From Lysobacterales bacterium (lineage in GTDB: Bacteria; Pseudomonadota; Gammaproteobacteria; Xanthomonadales; Xanthomonadaceae): a stretch of DNA of 64,000 bases. Where the stretch lies: assembly GCA_019510125.1 (NCBI GenBank), contig JAEKKX010000008.1, positions 62,001 through 126,000 of the forward strand. The letters run 5' to 3'. Under the pieces are notes generated by a model. That model worked only from the letters and a program-made list of their open reading frames with translations. It did not search any database and was not told the origin of the DNA. Shown here one piece after another: positions 18,701 to 25,961 of this stretch; within the stretch, counting starts at the first letter, position 1, and the number at the start of each line of letters is the position of its first letter. The position numbers and the translations under genes are program-made.

Positions 18701-19974
18701 ACGGCGAACTGCGCGCGCACCTGCTGCAAACCCTGCCGGAGTACATGATCCCGGCGGCCTTCGTCGCCATGCCCTCGATGCCGGTCACCTCCAACGGCAA
18801 GGCCGATCGGCGCGCGCTTTCGAAGATCGAGGTCGGTCTGGAGTCGAGCCGGGAATACGTGGCCCCGCGCAACGAGGCCGAGCGCCGCCTCGCCGAGATC
18901 TGGGCCTACGTATTCAAGGAAAAGGGCTTCGTGCTGGAGCAGGCGAAGATCGGCGTCGACGACAACTTCTTCGAGCTCGGCGGCAATTCGCTGCTCGCCA
19001 CCCAGTTGCTGTACCGGATCCGCTCGGCGTTCGGCGTCGAGCTGCCGGTGCGCGCGCTGTTCGAGCAGGTCACGATCGCGCAACTGGCGGAGACCATCGC
19101 CCGGATCGCCGCCGGCGATGCGCAGGCGGCCGCCGCCGACCTGGTCGTGGCGATCCAGCCGCGCGGCGAGGGTCCGGCGGTGTTCGCGCTGCCGGGCGTG
19201 GGCGGCAACGTGTTGTCCTATCGCGAACTGAGCCGCGCGTTCGGCCCGGAGCAGCCGTTCCACGCCGTGGAGGCGATCGGCCTGGACGGCGCGACGCCGC
19301 CGCCGGACAGCGTCGAGGCGACCGCGCAGGCCAACCTGGCGGCGATCCGCACGCGCCAGCCGCACGGTCCTTACCGGCTGGTCGGGCATTCCTACGGCGG
19401 CGTGCTCGCCTACGAGATGGCGCGCGCGCTGCTCGCACAGGGCGAGCGGGTCGAGTACCTGGCGCTGCTGGATGCGGCGACGCCCGAGGTGCTGTTCGCG
19501 GCGGACGCGGGCGCGGGCGACGAAGCCGAGGACATGCGCCGCCTGTGCGCGGAACTGGCCGAGCAGAACGGCCGCAGTTTCGACCTGTCCACCGACGCGC
19601 TGCGCGCGATGCCCGTGGACGGGGTGCTCGCGCAACTGGAACGGCTGGGCATTCCGGTCGATCGCGACCGCTACGAGACCCTGACCGCGGTGTTCCGCGC
19701 GAACCGGGACAGCTATCGCCGCTACCGGCCGGCGCCGCCGCCGCTGCCGCTCGCGGTGCATCTGTTCCGCGCGACCCGGTCGATGCCGTCCACCGATGCG
19801 TGGCCCGGCGACTACGGCTGGGGCGCGGTCCTCGGCGCGGCGCCGGTCATCCACGACGTCGACGCCGACCACCACGGGATCCTCCGCGGCGCGGCGGCGT
19901 CGGCGGTCGCGGACGTGCTGATCGCGGCGTCCGCGCCGCGCACCGCCGGCGAGGCGGCGGAGACCACGCACTGA
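15724..19974 (+). CDS. Single-module nonribosomal peptide synthetase, docking-C-A-PCP-TE, predicted serine-activating
   Basis: 1416 residues. An N-terminal TubC-type docking segment (about 1-55, KLVVEDGNLNCYAPKGALTP) comes first. A condensation domain (about 70-500) with HHIVSDG at 199-205 and an adenylation domain (about 520-1035, core YTSGSTGKPKG) follow. The carrier domain has its phosphopantetheine serine at 1089 (GGNSLL). The C-terminal thioesterase has nucleophile Ser1223 (GHSYGG). Reading the ten specificity positions by alignment to GrsA gives D733 V734 W737 H776 F800 S802 L826 I834 D835 K1026, i.e. DVWHFSLIDK, almost the EntF/serine code. Architecture equals EntF plus a docking domain. 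No other NRPS, MbtH, Sfp or tailoring gene is nearby. Confidence 0.93.
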   Translation: MEVVRQLLAELAGRDVKLVVEDGNLNCYAPKGALTPDLAAAIARCKPDLLRVLAEGSAAPGASAGASGIAEFPLSVGENTHYILQRLNPLRSHAVPICVEVGADLDPGLLAEAWNRVLDRHPILMARIVEREGVPVHHIDPACRAVLHEETLPLARSEDVVAHFQARVLEPFDLQAGPPCRITLFTWAGGRRGLFVLVHHIVSDGFSSGVLLRALFDAYRDAAAGRAAPAPAAASGYEAFVEWERRMLESADGRKHADYWKAQLQGDLSGFRLLPDAPRPLPPGYEPEIVVDTLPDEVARRVRDYCAAKSLLPSAFFLAVFQLLLHKYSGQKDIVAVMPMVVRPDARFHDEIGYYFNIVPLRASFESPLTAAGLMQQMQGRMVDALFHGAYPFPLMMNRQKGSDAQDFRIYYAYQEFANLSDPSFVELRREFGLAPFEGFRQKAEGDFDIAFEVFPEDGSFRIHLQSDPNLYPNDTIRALMAHFRVLLDGIGRDPDRPVAEYPIATAEDRRLVLQAWNDTPADYPRDRCIHAFFLDNVAAMPDRPAVLFEGRTLSYRELGEATSALALVLQAHGVRPDTIVALCVERSVEMMTGITGILRAGGAYMPIDPDYPDDRVTWMLEDSSATLLLTQAKHRARVAALAGPGVRVIALDDDWDEVLREAAALAAQGARLAEDVGPTNVAYVIYTSGSTGKPKGVLVEHRALVNRVHWMQKSYPMDHRDIVVQKTPYCFDVSVWEFVWPPMVGAALAFAVPNGHSDAQYMASLIRGVGVTTLHFVPSMLHTFLDNCSEPCESVRFVFCSGEALDRHSVDRYRKAFPNAALHNLYGPTEAAIDVTFYDCTKIEYPFVPIGAPIDNTRIYIVDAHNNPQPVGVPGELHIAGDNLARGYLNRPELTRERFIDNPFEPGARMYRTGDLARWLDDGNIQYLGRIDDQVKIGGVRIETGEIEAHLNRHPAISESVVIARGPDGYKQLIAFYRAVGSREDDVVALAHGELRAHLLQTLPEYMIPAAFVAMPSMPVTSNGKADRRALSKIEVGLESSREYVAPRNEAERRLAEIWAYVFKEKGFVLEQAKIGVDDNFFELGGNSLLATQLLYRIRSAFGVELPVRALFEQVTIAQLAETIARIAAGDAQAAAADLVVAIQPRGEGPAVFALPGVGGNVLSYRELSRAFGPEQPFHAVEAIGLDGATPPPDSVEATAQANLAAIRTRQPHGPYRLVGHSYGGVLAYEMARALLAQGERVEYLALLDAATPEVLFAADAGAGDEAEDMRRLCAELAEQNGRSFDLSTDALRAMPVDGVLAQLERLGIPVDRDRYETLTAVFRANRDSYRRYRPAPPPLPLAVHLFRATRSMPSTDAWPGDYGWGAVLGAAPVIHDVDADHHGILRGAAASAVADVLIAASAPRTAGEAAETTH

Positions 19975-20005
19975 GTGCGCGGCGGGCGCGACCACGTCCG
20001 CCATG

Positions 20006-20045
20006 AAAAAAGCCGGCCGCTGCGACGCGGCCGGCTTTTTTTTTT
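20006..20045. terminator. Strong intrinsic terminator between NRPS and EF-P-like genes
   Basis: Long GC stem (AAGCCGGCCGC / GCGGCCGGCTT) with a six-base loop, preceded by an A run and followed by ten or more Ts. It works in both directions and serves the convergent NRPS and EF-P-like genes. Confidence 0.92.
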
Positions 20046-20087
20046 GCGCTACCGCGCAGGGGGCCCGCGCGCAGGCCGGGGCGCGGC

Positions 20088-20654
20088 TCAGTCCGCGCGT
20101 CCGCCGAACTCGCCGGTGACGGTGTTCACCCACACCTTCTCGCCGTTGGCGATGTATTCCGGGACCTGGATCTCGATCCCGGTGTTGAGCCTGGCCGGCT
20201 TCGGGCGCTTGGTGGCGGTGCCGCCCTTGAGTTCCGGCGGGGTCTCGACCACTTCCAGCACCACGCTCTGCGGCAACTGCAGGCCGACCGGCGCGTCGTC
20301 GATCACCTGCACGTAGCACCCGGTGAGGCCGTCGGTGATGTAGCCGGCGCCGTCGCCGACGACATCGGCGTCGAGCATGTACGGGGTGAAGTCCTCGTCG
20401 TCCATGAACACGAACGCGTCGCCGTCCTTGTACGAGAATGTGGCCTGGCGGCGGGCGAGATCGACTTCCTTGAGGTCGTCCTCGGCGCCGACGCTGATGT
20501 CGAGCTTGTTGCCGCCGGGCACGCTGTACATGGTGAAGCGGTACTTCACGTTGCCGCCGCGGCCCTGCGGCGAGCTGCGCTCGATGTCGCGGATCTGGTA
20601 CGCGCCGCCGTTGTATTCGACGACGTTGCCCTTCTTGATGTCGTAAGCCTTCAT
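20088..20654 (-). CDS. yeiP: Elongation factor P-like protein (EfpL/YeiP)
   Basis: 188-residue KOW/OB-fold factor that binds the ribosome E-site region and relieves stalling at proline-containing motifs. It aligns with the YeiP/EfpL branch rather than canonical EF-P. The loop is [17 protein letters not shown], with Arg32 at the tip instead of a modified Lys. [22 protein letters not shown] and the terminal GGRAD end match YeiP. A canonical efp is therefore expected elsewhere in the genome. It precedes the SDR gene's stop by a short gap on the same strand. Confidence 0.85.
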   Translation of the reverse strand: MKAYDIKKGNVVEYNGGAYQIRDIERSSPQGRGGNVKYRFTMYSVPGGNKLDISVGAEDDLKEVDLARRQATFSYKDGDAFVFMDDEDFTPYMLDADVVGDGAGYITDGLTGCYVQVIDDAPVGLQLPQSVVLEVVETPPELKGGTATKRPKPARLNTGIEIQVPEYIANGEKVWVNTVTGEFGGRAD

Positions 20655-20685
20655 TGGGGGGGATTCCGTTGCGGTGCCGTTGCGG

Positions 20686-21456
20686 TTATTTCGGAGCGAG
20701 GCGCGTCGCGCCGTCGAGGCGGATGGTCTCGCCGTTGAGATAGACGTTGCCCAGGATGTAGGCCACGAGGTCGGCGAATTCCTCCGGCCTGCCCAGGCGC
20801 GAGGGGAACGGGATCGACGCCGACAGCGACTGCTGCACGCTTTCGGGCATGCCGTCGACCATCGGCGTCCAGAAGATGCCCGGGGCGATGGTCATCACGC
20901 GGATGCCGAAGCGGGCCAGCTCGCGCGCCATCGGCAGGGTCATGCCGACCACGCCGCCCTTCGACGCCGAGTACGCGGCCTGGCCGATCTGGCCTTCGTA
21001 GGCCGCGACCGAGGCGGTGTTGACGATCACGCCGCGCTCGCCTTCGGCGTTGGCCTCGTTGGCCTGCATCAGTTGCGCGGCGGCCTTGGCCACGTTGAAG
21101 CTGCCGACCAGGTTGACCATGACCGTGGTCTGGAACTGCGACAGCGGCATCGGGCCGTCCTTGCCCAGCACGCGGCCCGCGCCGAGGATGCCGGCGCAGT
21201 TGATCGCGGCGTTGAGGCCGCCGAGGAACTCCCTGGCCGCGGCGACATTGGCGACGACGCCGGCCTCGTCGGAGACGTCGGTGCGGAAGTAGCGGGCGTT
21301 GGCCGCGCCCAGTTCCGCGACCGCGGCGGCGCCCTTGTCGTCGTTGACGTCGAACAGGGCGACCTTGCCGCCGTGGGCGACGAGGTGCTTCGCGACCGCG
21401 AAGCCGAGGCCGGAAACGCCGCCGGTGACGAGGGCGCGGGTATCGGAAAGCTGCAT
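20686..21456 (-). CDS. SDR-family 3-hydroxyacyl-CoA dehydrogenase-like oxidoreductase
   Basis: 256-residue short-chain dehydrogenase with the NAD-binding [13 protein letters not shown], the catalytic Ser ([10 protein letters not shown]) and YSASKGG. The C-terminal [27 protein letters not shown] resembles type 2 3-hydroxyacyl-CoA dehydrogenases (HSD10-like) of fatty-acid or branched-chain acid breakdown. ATG 21456 starts at the conserved [13 protein letters not shown]. Exact substrate is inferred from family similarity only. Confidence 0.88.
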   Translation of the reverse strand: MQLSDTRALVTGGVSGLGFAVAKHLVAHGGKVALFDVNDDKGAAAVAELGAANARYFRTDVSDEAGVVANVAAAREFLGGLNAAINCAGILGAGRVLGKDGPMPLSQFQTTVMVNLVGSFNVAKAAAQLMQANEANAEGERGVIVNTASVAAYEGQIGQAAYSASKGGVVGMTLPMARELARFGIRVMTIAPGIFWTPMVDGMPESVQQSLSASIPFPSRLGRPEEFADLVAYILGNVYLNGETIRLDGATRLAPK

Positions 21457-22007
21457 GCGCGTGGTCCGTGGATGCGAAAAGCGGGATTTTAGCGCACCGC
21501 CCGTCGGCCCCGGTCGCCGGACGCACGCGGGTCCGCGGGCGCGGCGAACGCGCGCCCGGGCCCGCGGCCCGGGGCAGGGGCCCGGGACAGGGGCCGGGCC
21601 GGCGTGGTATACCTGCCGGGCGTGCCGTGGCCCCGGCCACCGCGCAGACAATTCCGCTTTCCAGTCGTATCCCTTCAGAGACGCGTCATGGCTGATACGA
21701 GACTGCCGGCAGTGGCCACTGCCGGACGCCACGGGCGCCCGCGTGCGCCCGCGCCTGCCGCGCACCGCGCCGGGCGCCGCCGATCGGCCTACCGGGCCGT
21801 GCCTGTGCAGGCCGCTGCGCGCCTGCCGTCGCCGCGTTTCATGCCGCGGCCTTCCACCGCGTTTCCCACCCTTTACGGGGCCGCCCGCTCCCCCGCAGCC
21901 GTTGCGCCTGTCCGCCTCCCCCGAGTTCGCGGCGGCGCATCGGCTTCGCCCTGTCCGCGGGCGCGTTCCCGTTTTCTTGTACCGCCCGTCGCGGGCCGGG
22001 GGCGCGC
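21457..22007. other. Non-coding region with a relic of the toxin gene start
   Basis: About 550 bases without a convincing gene. Around 21687-21723 it repeats the first 37 bases of the downstream toxin gene (from CATGGCTGAT to CACTGCC) in the same register, about 30 of 37 identical; similarity then stops. The reading frame from this ATG (MADTRLPAVATAGRHGRP, then Arg/Pro/Ala-rich) does not look like a real protein. Before it lies a run of C/G tracts (21520-21600). The rest shows nothing recognisable apart from the start of the lipoprotein gene. Confidence 0.6.
21706..21725. repeat. 20-bp perfect palindrome, core shared with the toxin gene start
   Basis: CCGGCAGTGGCCACTGCCGG is identical to its reverse complement. 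Its 16-bp core GGCAGTGGCCACTGCC occurs again at 22878-22893, inside codons 7-12 of the toxin gene. Both copies sit the same distance after a CATGGCTGAT. No other copy was noticed in the window. Confidence 0.75.
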
Positions 22008-22787
22008 ATGACCGCCGCCGGCGGTCGCCGCGGGTGCACGGTCCGGTTCGCCCGGAGCGTCGCCGTGCTGGCCCTGTGGCTGGCCCTGGCCGGCTGCCGC
22101 GAGGCGCCCGCGCCTCCGTCGCCCGCCGCCGCACCGGCGCAGACCGCCTCGCCCGCACCAGACGCCGCGGTCACGCCCGCGGCCGCCTTCCAGGGGAAGA
22201 CCCAGATGACGGAACTCGACGCTCTCCTCGCGCTGTACGTGACCGAAGCCGGGCTGCAGTGGCGCGCCTACGACGGTCTCGCCGGGGTGCATTGGAACGA
22301 CCCCGCCCCGGTCGAGAACGACGCGGTCGCCGACCCGGCGCTGCGCTACGCGCGCAGCGGCCGCGTGCTGCTGGCCGGCTTCGGCGAGGTCGCGCTGCCC
22401 GACGGCAACGCCGGCGCCGACGCCGGCGTGCGCATCGGCAACGAGGGCGAGGCCGGGCTGACCCTCAACGGCGACGCCGACCGCGTGAACGAGATCGCGA
22501 TCGTCAAGTTCTACCCCAGCGACGACTACGCGCAGGTGCTGTCGGCGCAGTTCCCGGCCGCCGCGGTCGCGCCGGTCGCCGACCAGTGCACGGTCGACGC
22601 CTATGGCGGCGAGAACGTCCAGCACAACGCCTTCTATCGCATCGACCTGGGCGGCGAGCGTGCGGTCTTCGTCGAGGCGTTCGTCGACGAGGACGGCGGC
22701 GCCGCCGGCCCCGGTTCCACCACGTTCGTGTTCACCCGCGACAAACCCGCGGCCCGCATCGCGTCGATGCGCTGCCGCGAACGCTGA
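22008..22787 (+). CDS. Lipoprotein of unknown fold, candidate immunity protein for the downstream toxin
   Basis: 259 residues. A lipoprotein signal ends in LALAGC (lipidated Cys30), then comes a Pro/Ala linker (about 31-65) and a globular domain with no family I recognise. The domain includes WRAYDGLAGVHWNDPAPVEND and YPSDDYAQVLSAQFP, and has two further cysteines (QCTVD, MRCRER) that could form a disulfide. The gene lies 70 bases upstream of the lysozyme-type toxin on the same strand. Periplasmic lipoprotein immunity genes next to their effectors are the known pattern for Xanthomonadales type IV antibacterial effectors. The role is inferred from that context. Confidence 0.72.
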   Translation: MTAAGGRRGCTVRFARSVAVLALWLALAGCREAPAPPSPAAAPAQTASPAPDAAVTPAAAFQGKTQMTELDALLALYVTEAGLQWRAYDGLAGVHWNDPAPVENDAVADPALRYARSGRVLLAGFGEVALPDGNAGADAGVRIGNEGEAGLTLNGDADRVNEIAIVKFYPSDDYAQVLSAQFPAAAVAPVADQCTVDAYGGENVQHNAFYRIDLGGERAVFVEAFVDEDGGAAGPGSTTFVFTRDKPAARIASMRCRER

Positions 22788-22857
22788 CCCGCGCCCGCGG
22801 TGATCCATCCGCGGGCATTCCCTTCCACACGTCGATATCCACTCGAGGGGCAACACC

Positions 22858-24909
22858 ATGGCTGATGATCGACAGAAGGCAGTGGCCACTGCCAATGCGT
22901 ACCACCAGGGCAACATCGCCGGACTGGACCAGGCCGAGACCCGGCGCCTGGTCGCGTCCACGGTGCTCACCGAAAGCAGCGGCGGCGATCTCGCCGTCAC
23001 CAACCGCCAGGGCTACGTCGGCCGCTACCAGGCCGGCGCCGGCTGGCTGGTCGAGGCCGGCTACGTCGACCGCCAGAAATACGACCAGGCGTTCAAGGCC
23101 TCGGGCGCGCGCACCGAATGGGAATGGGCGACCACCGGCGGCATGACCCGCTTCCTGCGCGACGATGGCAACTGGAAGGATGGCCTGAGCCTCGACAAGT
23201 ACAAGGCGTCCGCCGACCTGCAGGACAAGGCGTTCAAGACCAACTGCGACAAGCTCTACGCGCACGCCGTCCGCGACCACCTGCTCGACGCGAACAGTTC
23301 CGCCGAACGCGTCGCCGGCTTCCTCAAGGCCTCGCACCTCGGCGGCTACGGCGCCGGCAAGGCGGTGCTGGAAGGACGCCCGGTGCGCGCCGACGCCAAC
23401 GGCACCACGCCGTACAAGTACTACAACGACATCGCCCGCAACGGCGACGGCCTGGACCAGATGATGGCGCGCGGCGGCCGCGACCACGCGCCGGCGCGCA
23501 CGCCGGACGCGCAGACGCCGTCGCCCACGGGCACGACCGCTGCGCCCGCCGCGCCGGCGCCGCTCGCCGCCAGTGCGTTCTTCCGCCAGCAGACGCCGGA
23601 AGTCCGCGCCTACCTCGACCTGGTCGCGTGGAAGGAAGTGGGGCATTCGCTCAACGCCGACGGTTCGCCGGCCGGCTATCGCGAGCGCAACGGCGTGCCC
23701 GGCAGCCGCGGGCTGATGCCGGAATCGGCGATCGCCGACAACGGCACGCTGCCGCGCGACGAACTGCGCTACAACGTTGGCCGCTACCAGATGAAGCTGG
23801 TCGACGTCGAGGACATGCGCAACCGCTACGACCGCCGCATCGACGATTTCTCGCCCGAGAGCCAGGACCGCATCGCGGTGGCGAAGATGCGCTACCGGGG
23901 GGTGACGGCGGAGCTGGAGCAGGGCGACATCCGCGGCGCGATCGAGCGCGGCGGCAAGGAGTGGGCGTCGCTGCCGGGCTCGCCGTACGGCCAGGTGCAG
24001 CGTGGCTACACGGTCGAGAAGGCGATCGATTACTACGAGCAGCGGCTCGCGTTCCATCGCGCGCTCGACCGCGGACAGCCGCCGCCGGCGCACACCGAGG
24101 CGCCCGCGGCGTCGCGCGACCCGATGGCCGACGGCGTGCTCAGGCACGGCGAGCGCGGCGAGGCGGTGAAGCACCTGCAGGAAGCGCTGAACAAGGCCGG
24201 CATCCGCGACGACAAGGGCCAGCCGCTGCCGACCACCGGCTACTACGGCGACCTCACCGAAGCTGCGGTGCGCAAGTACCAGGCGCAGCACGGGCTGGAG
24301 GTCGACGGCAAGGCCGGTCGCGAGACCCTCGGCGCGCTCGCCTCGACCGCCGCGAGGACGCAGCCGAACGCCGATCCGCAGCATGCGCCCGCGCCGTCGC
24401 AGACCACGCCCTCCCAGACGACGCCCTCGCAAACCACGCCCTCGCAAACCACGCCCGCCCACCCGCCGCAGACCACCGACGGCGGCGCGGCGAACCCGCC
24501 GAGGACCGCGCCGCCCGCGCAGTCGGACAAGCCCTCGATCGCCGATCCGAAGCACCCGGACCACCGGCTCTACGAACAGGCGCTGTCGAACCTGCAGCAA
24601 CTGGGCCCCAGCGGCGGCTTCAAGTCCCGCGAGGAGCTGGAGAAGGCGGCCGCGGCCGTCGCCGCCGACGCGAAGGCGACCGGCCTGTCGTCGATCGACC
24701 ACATCAGCAAGACCAATGCGGTCAACGGGCAGACGCTGCTGGTGGCGGTGGAGGGCAGCCCGCTGAGCCCGGCGTCGAAGAACTCGTACATCGACTATGC
24801 GCAGGCGACGACGCAGACGGTCGAACAGAGCAGCCGCATGGCCGAGGCGGCGAAGGCGCCCGACCCGCAGGCGGCGCACGAGCAGGCCAGGAGCGTGTCC
24901 GGCCGCTGA
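22858..24909 (+). CDS. Predicted type IV secreted peptidoglycan-degrading toxin: two lysozyme-like domains, PG-binding domain, XVIPCD-like tail
   Basis: 683 residues, no signal peptide. The first lysozyme/transglycosylase-like domain (about 5-200) has Glu39 in VLTESSGG and GYVGRYQAGAG. The second domain (about 245-400) matches phage-lambda-type GH104 lysozyme: LDLVAWKEVGH with likely catalytic Glu260, VGRYQMKL, DFSPESQD, GDIRGAIERGGKEWASLPGS. A PG_binding_1 domain spans about 425-495 (LRHGERGEAVKHLQEAL, GYYGDLTEAAVRKYQ). A Thr/Pro linker with four SQTTP repeats (514-533) precedes the C-terminal region (about 565-683). That region has the XVIPCD pattern HPDHRLYEQAL, GLSSIDHI, VAVEGSPLSPASKNSYIDYA and a QTVEQSSR tail, the recruitment signal of Xanthomonadales T4SS effectors. 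ATG 22858 follows GAGGGGCAACACC. The T4SS itself is not in the window. Confidence 0.88.
   Translation: MADDRQKAVATANAYHQGNIAGLDQAETRRLVASTVLTESSGGDLAVTNRQGYVGRYQAGAGWLVEAGYVDRQKYDQAFKASGARTEWEWATTGGMTRFLRDDGNWKDGLSLDKYKASADLQDKAFKTNCDKLYAHAVRDHLLDANSSAERVAGFLKASHLGGYGAGKAVLEGRPVRADANGTTPYKYYNDIARNGDGLDQMMARGGRDHAPARTPDAQTPSPTGTTAAPAAPAPLAASAFFRQQTPEVRAYLDLVAWKEVGHSLNADGSPAGYRERNGVPGSRGLMPESAIADNGTLPRDELRYNVGRYQMKLVDVEDMRNRYDRRIDDFSPESQDRIAVAKMRYRGVTAELEQGDIRGAIERGGKEWASLPGSPYGQVQRGYTVEKAIDYYEQRLAFHRALDRGQPPPAHTEAPAASRDPMADGVLRHGERGEAVKHLQEALNKAGIRDDKGQPLPTTGYYGDLTEAAVRKYQAQHGLEVDGKAGRETLGALASTAARTQPNADPQHAPAPSQTTPSQTTPSQTTPSQTTPAHPPQTTDGGAANPPRTAPPAQSDKPSIADPKHPDHRLYEQALSNLQQLGPSGGFKSREELEKAAAAVAADAKATGLSSIDHISKTNAVNGQTLLVAVEGSPLSPASKNSYIDYAQATTQTVEQSSRMAEAAKAPDPQAAHEQARSVSGR
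24397..24456 (+). repeat. Four tandem 15-bp repeats encoding SQTTP
   Basis: Four consecutive imperfect 15-base units inside the toxin gene encode (Ser-Gln-Thr-Thr-Pro)x4, forming a flexible linker between the peptidoglycan-binding domain and the secretion-signal domain. Copy number of such repeats often varies between strains. Confidence 0.85.
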
Positions 24910-24979
24910 GGCCGACGCCTGCCGGAGGCGATGCCGCTTCGGCGGCGTCGCCGAAGGCGGGGGCCGGGCCCGCCGCGGA

Positions 24980-25591
24980 TCAGGCCAGCAGCGCGTCGAT
25001 CAGGGCGCGGTGGCGCACCGCCTGCGCTTCGCGGCGCAGGCGGCTGGCGGTGAAGATCGCGCACATCTCGTCGACCGCGGTCTCGAAGGTTTCGTTGACG
25101 ATCACGTAGTCGAACTCGCCGTAGTGCGACATTTCCTCGTGCGCGTTGGCGAGCCGGCGCGCGATCGTTTCCTCGCTGTCCTGCCCGCGCTTGCGCATGC
25201 GCTCCTCCAGCGCCGCGCGCGACGGCGGCAGGATGAACACGCCGACCGCGTCCGGCACGTGCCGACGCACCTGCTGCGCGCCCTGCCAGTCGATCTCCAG
25301 CAGCACGTCGCGGCCGGCGGCGAGCTGCGGCTCGACCGACTGCCGCGCGGTGCCCTTGAGGTCGCCGTGGACGTTCGCCCACTCGAAGAAGTCGCCGGCG
25401 TCGATCATCGCCCGGAACGCGTCCTCGCTGACGAAGTGGTAGTGCTGCGCGTGGCGCTCGCCCGGGCGCATGCCGCGCGAGGTGAACGAGATCGACAGCG
25501 CGATGTCGGGAAAGCGCGCCAGGCAGGCGTTGACGATGCTGGACTTGCCGGCGCCGGACGGGGCCGCGACGATGAAAAGTGTTCCGCGCAT
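24980..25591 (-). CDS. gmk: Guanylate kinase
   Basis: Phosphorylates GMP to GDP. ATG 25591 gives 203 residues beginning MRGTLFIVAAPSGAGKSS (P-loop), followed by SFTSRGMRPGE and the GMP-binding YHFVSEDAF. ILPPSRAALEERMRKRG and the C-terminal VNETFETAVDEM complete the family pattern. Longer in-frame starts upstream would read through Arg-rich non-conserved sequence and were not used. It lies downstream of yicC and an ABM gene on the same strand; yicC-gmk linkage is common in proteobacteria. Confidence 0.96.
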   Translation of the reverse strand: MRGTLFIVAAPSGAGKSSIVNACLARFPDIALSISFTSRGMRPGERHAQHYHFVSEDAFRAMIDAGDFFEWANVHGDLKGTARQSVEPQLAAGRDVLLEIDWQGAQQVRRHVPDAVGVFILPPSRAALEERMRKRGQDSEETIARRLANAHEEMSHYGEFDYVIVNETFETAVDEMCAIFTASRLRREAQAVRHRALIDALLA

Positions 25592-25619
25592 GACTGGAGG
25601 GTCTCGTGGGTCCGGAGCG

Positions 25620-25961
25620 TCATCCGGGCGTGGGATTGTGCGGCAGACGCAGCAGGTCCGCCACCGGCGCCAGCGCGATTTCGGGAAACGAGGCCTCGAT
25701 GCAGGCCGACATCCGCGCGAACAGGGCCGGATCGACCGCGCCCGCGGCGGTGGCCGCCGCGCGCGTGGCCGCATCGGGCCACTGCGCGTAGCCGTACCAC
25801 AGGCCGTCGTCGCCGCGATGGAGGCGGGAACCGAACGAGCCGTGGCGCAGCAGGGTCTCGGTGATCTCGCGCCAGGCCTGCACGAACGCGTCTTCGGCGC
25901 CCGGCCGCAGCCGCCAGCGGTAGAGCACGACCAGGCCGATGCCGGCGTCGCCCGCGCTCAT
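25620..25961 (-). CDS. Antibiotic-biosynthesis-monooxygenase (ABM) fold protein
   Basis: 113-residue small protein with the ferredoxin-like alpha/beta pattern of ABM/quinol monooxygenases: [27 protein letters not shown], then [27 protein letters not shown]. No catalytic assignment is possible. Its ATG overlaps the yicC stop (ATGA), and it ends 28 bases before gmk, so it sits inside the yicC-gmk unit. Confidence 0.75.
   Translation of the reverse strand: MSAGDAGIGLVVLYRWRLRPGAEDAFVQAWREITETLLRHGSFGSRLHRGDDGLWYGYAQWPDAATRAAATAAGAVDPALFARMSACIEASFPEIALAPVADLLRLPHNPTPG

Noticed and set aside
15724-19974. Assignment of the NRPS as enterobactin EntF
   Set aside because: Architecture and serine code match, but there is a TubC docking domain and no entA-E, Fes or catecholate receptor genes nearby.
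15574-20319. Very long minus-strand open frame (1581 codons) opposite the NRPS gene
   Set aside because: High-GC antisense shadow: composition is His/Arg/Asp-rich with no domain, and the plus strand encodes a full NRPS with all core motifs.
21604-22011. 135-codon plus-strand frame upstream of the lipoprotein
   Set aside because: Only its short MADTRLPAVATA part resembles a gene start; the rest is Arg/Pro/Ala noise without conservation pattern, so it is treated as a relic.
24397-24456. Tandem repeats considered as a CRISPR-like array
   Set aside because: Units are contiguous 15-bp in-frame codon repeats (SQTTP) with no spacers.
22732-24879. 715-codon minus-strand open frame opposite the toxin gene
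   Set aside because: Arg/Val/Ala-rich shadow with no motif; the plus strand has lysozyme, PG-binding and secretion-signal domains.
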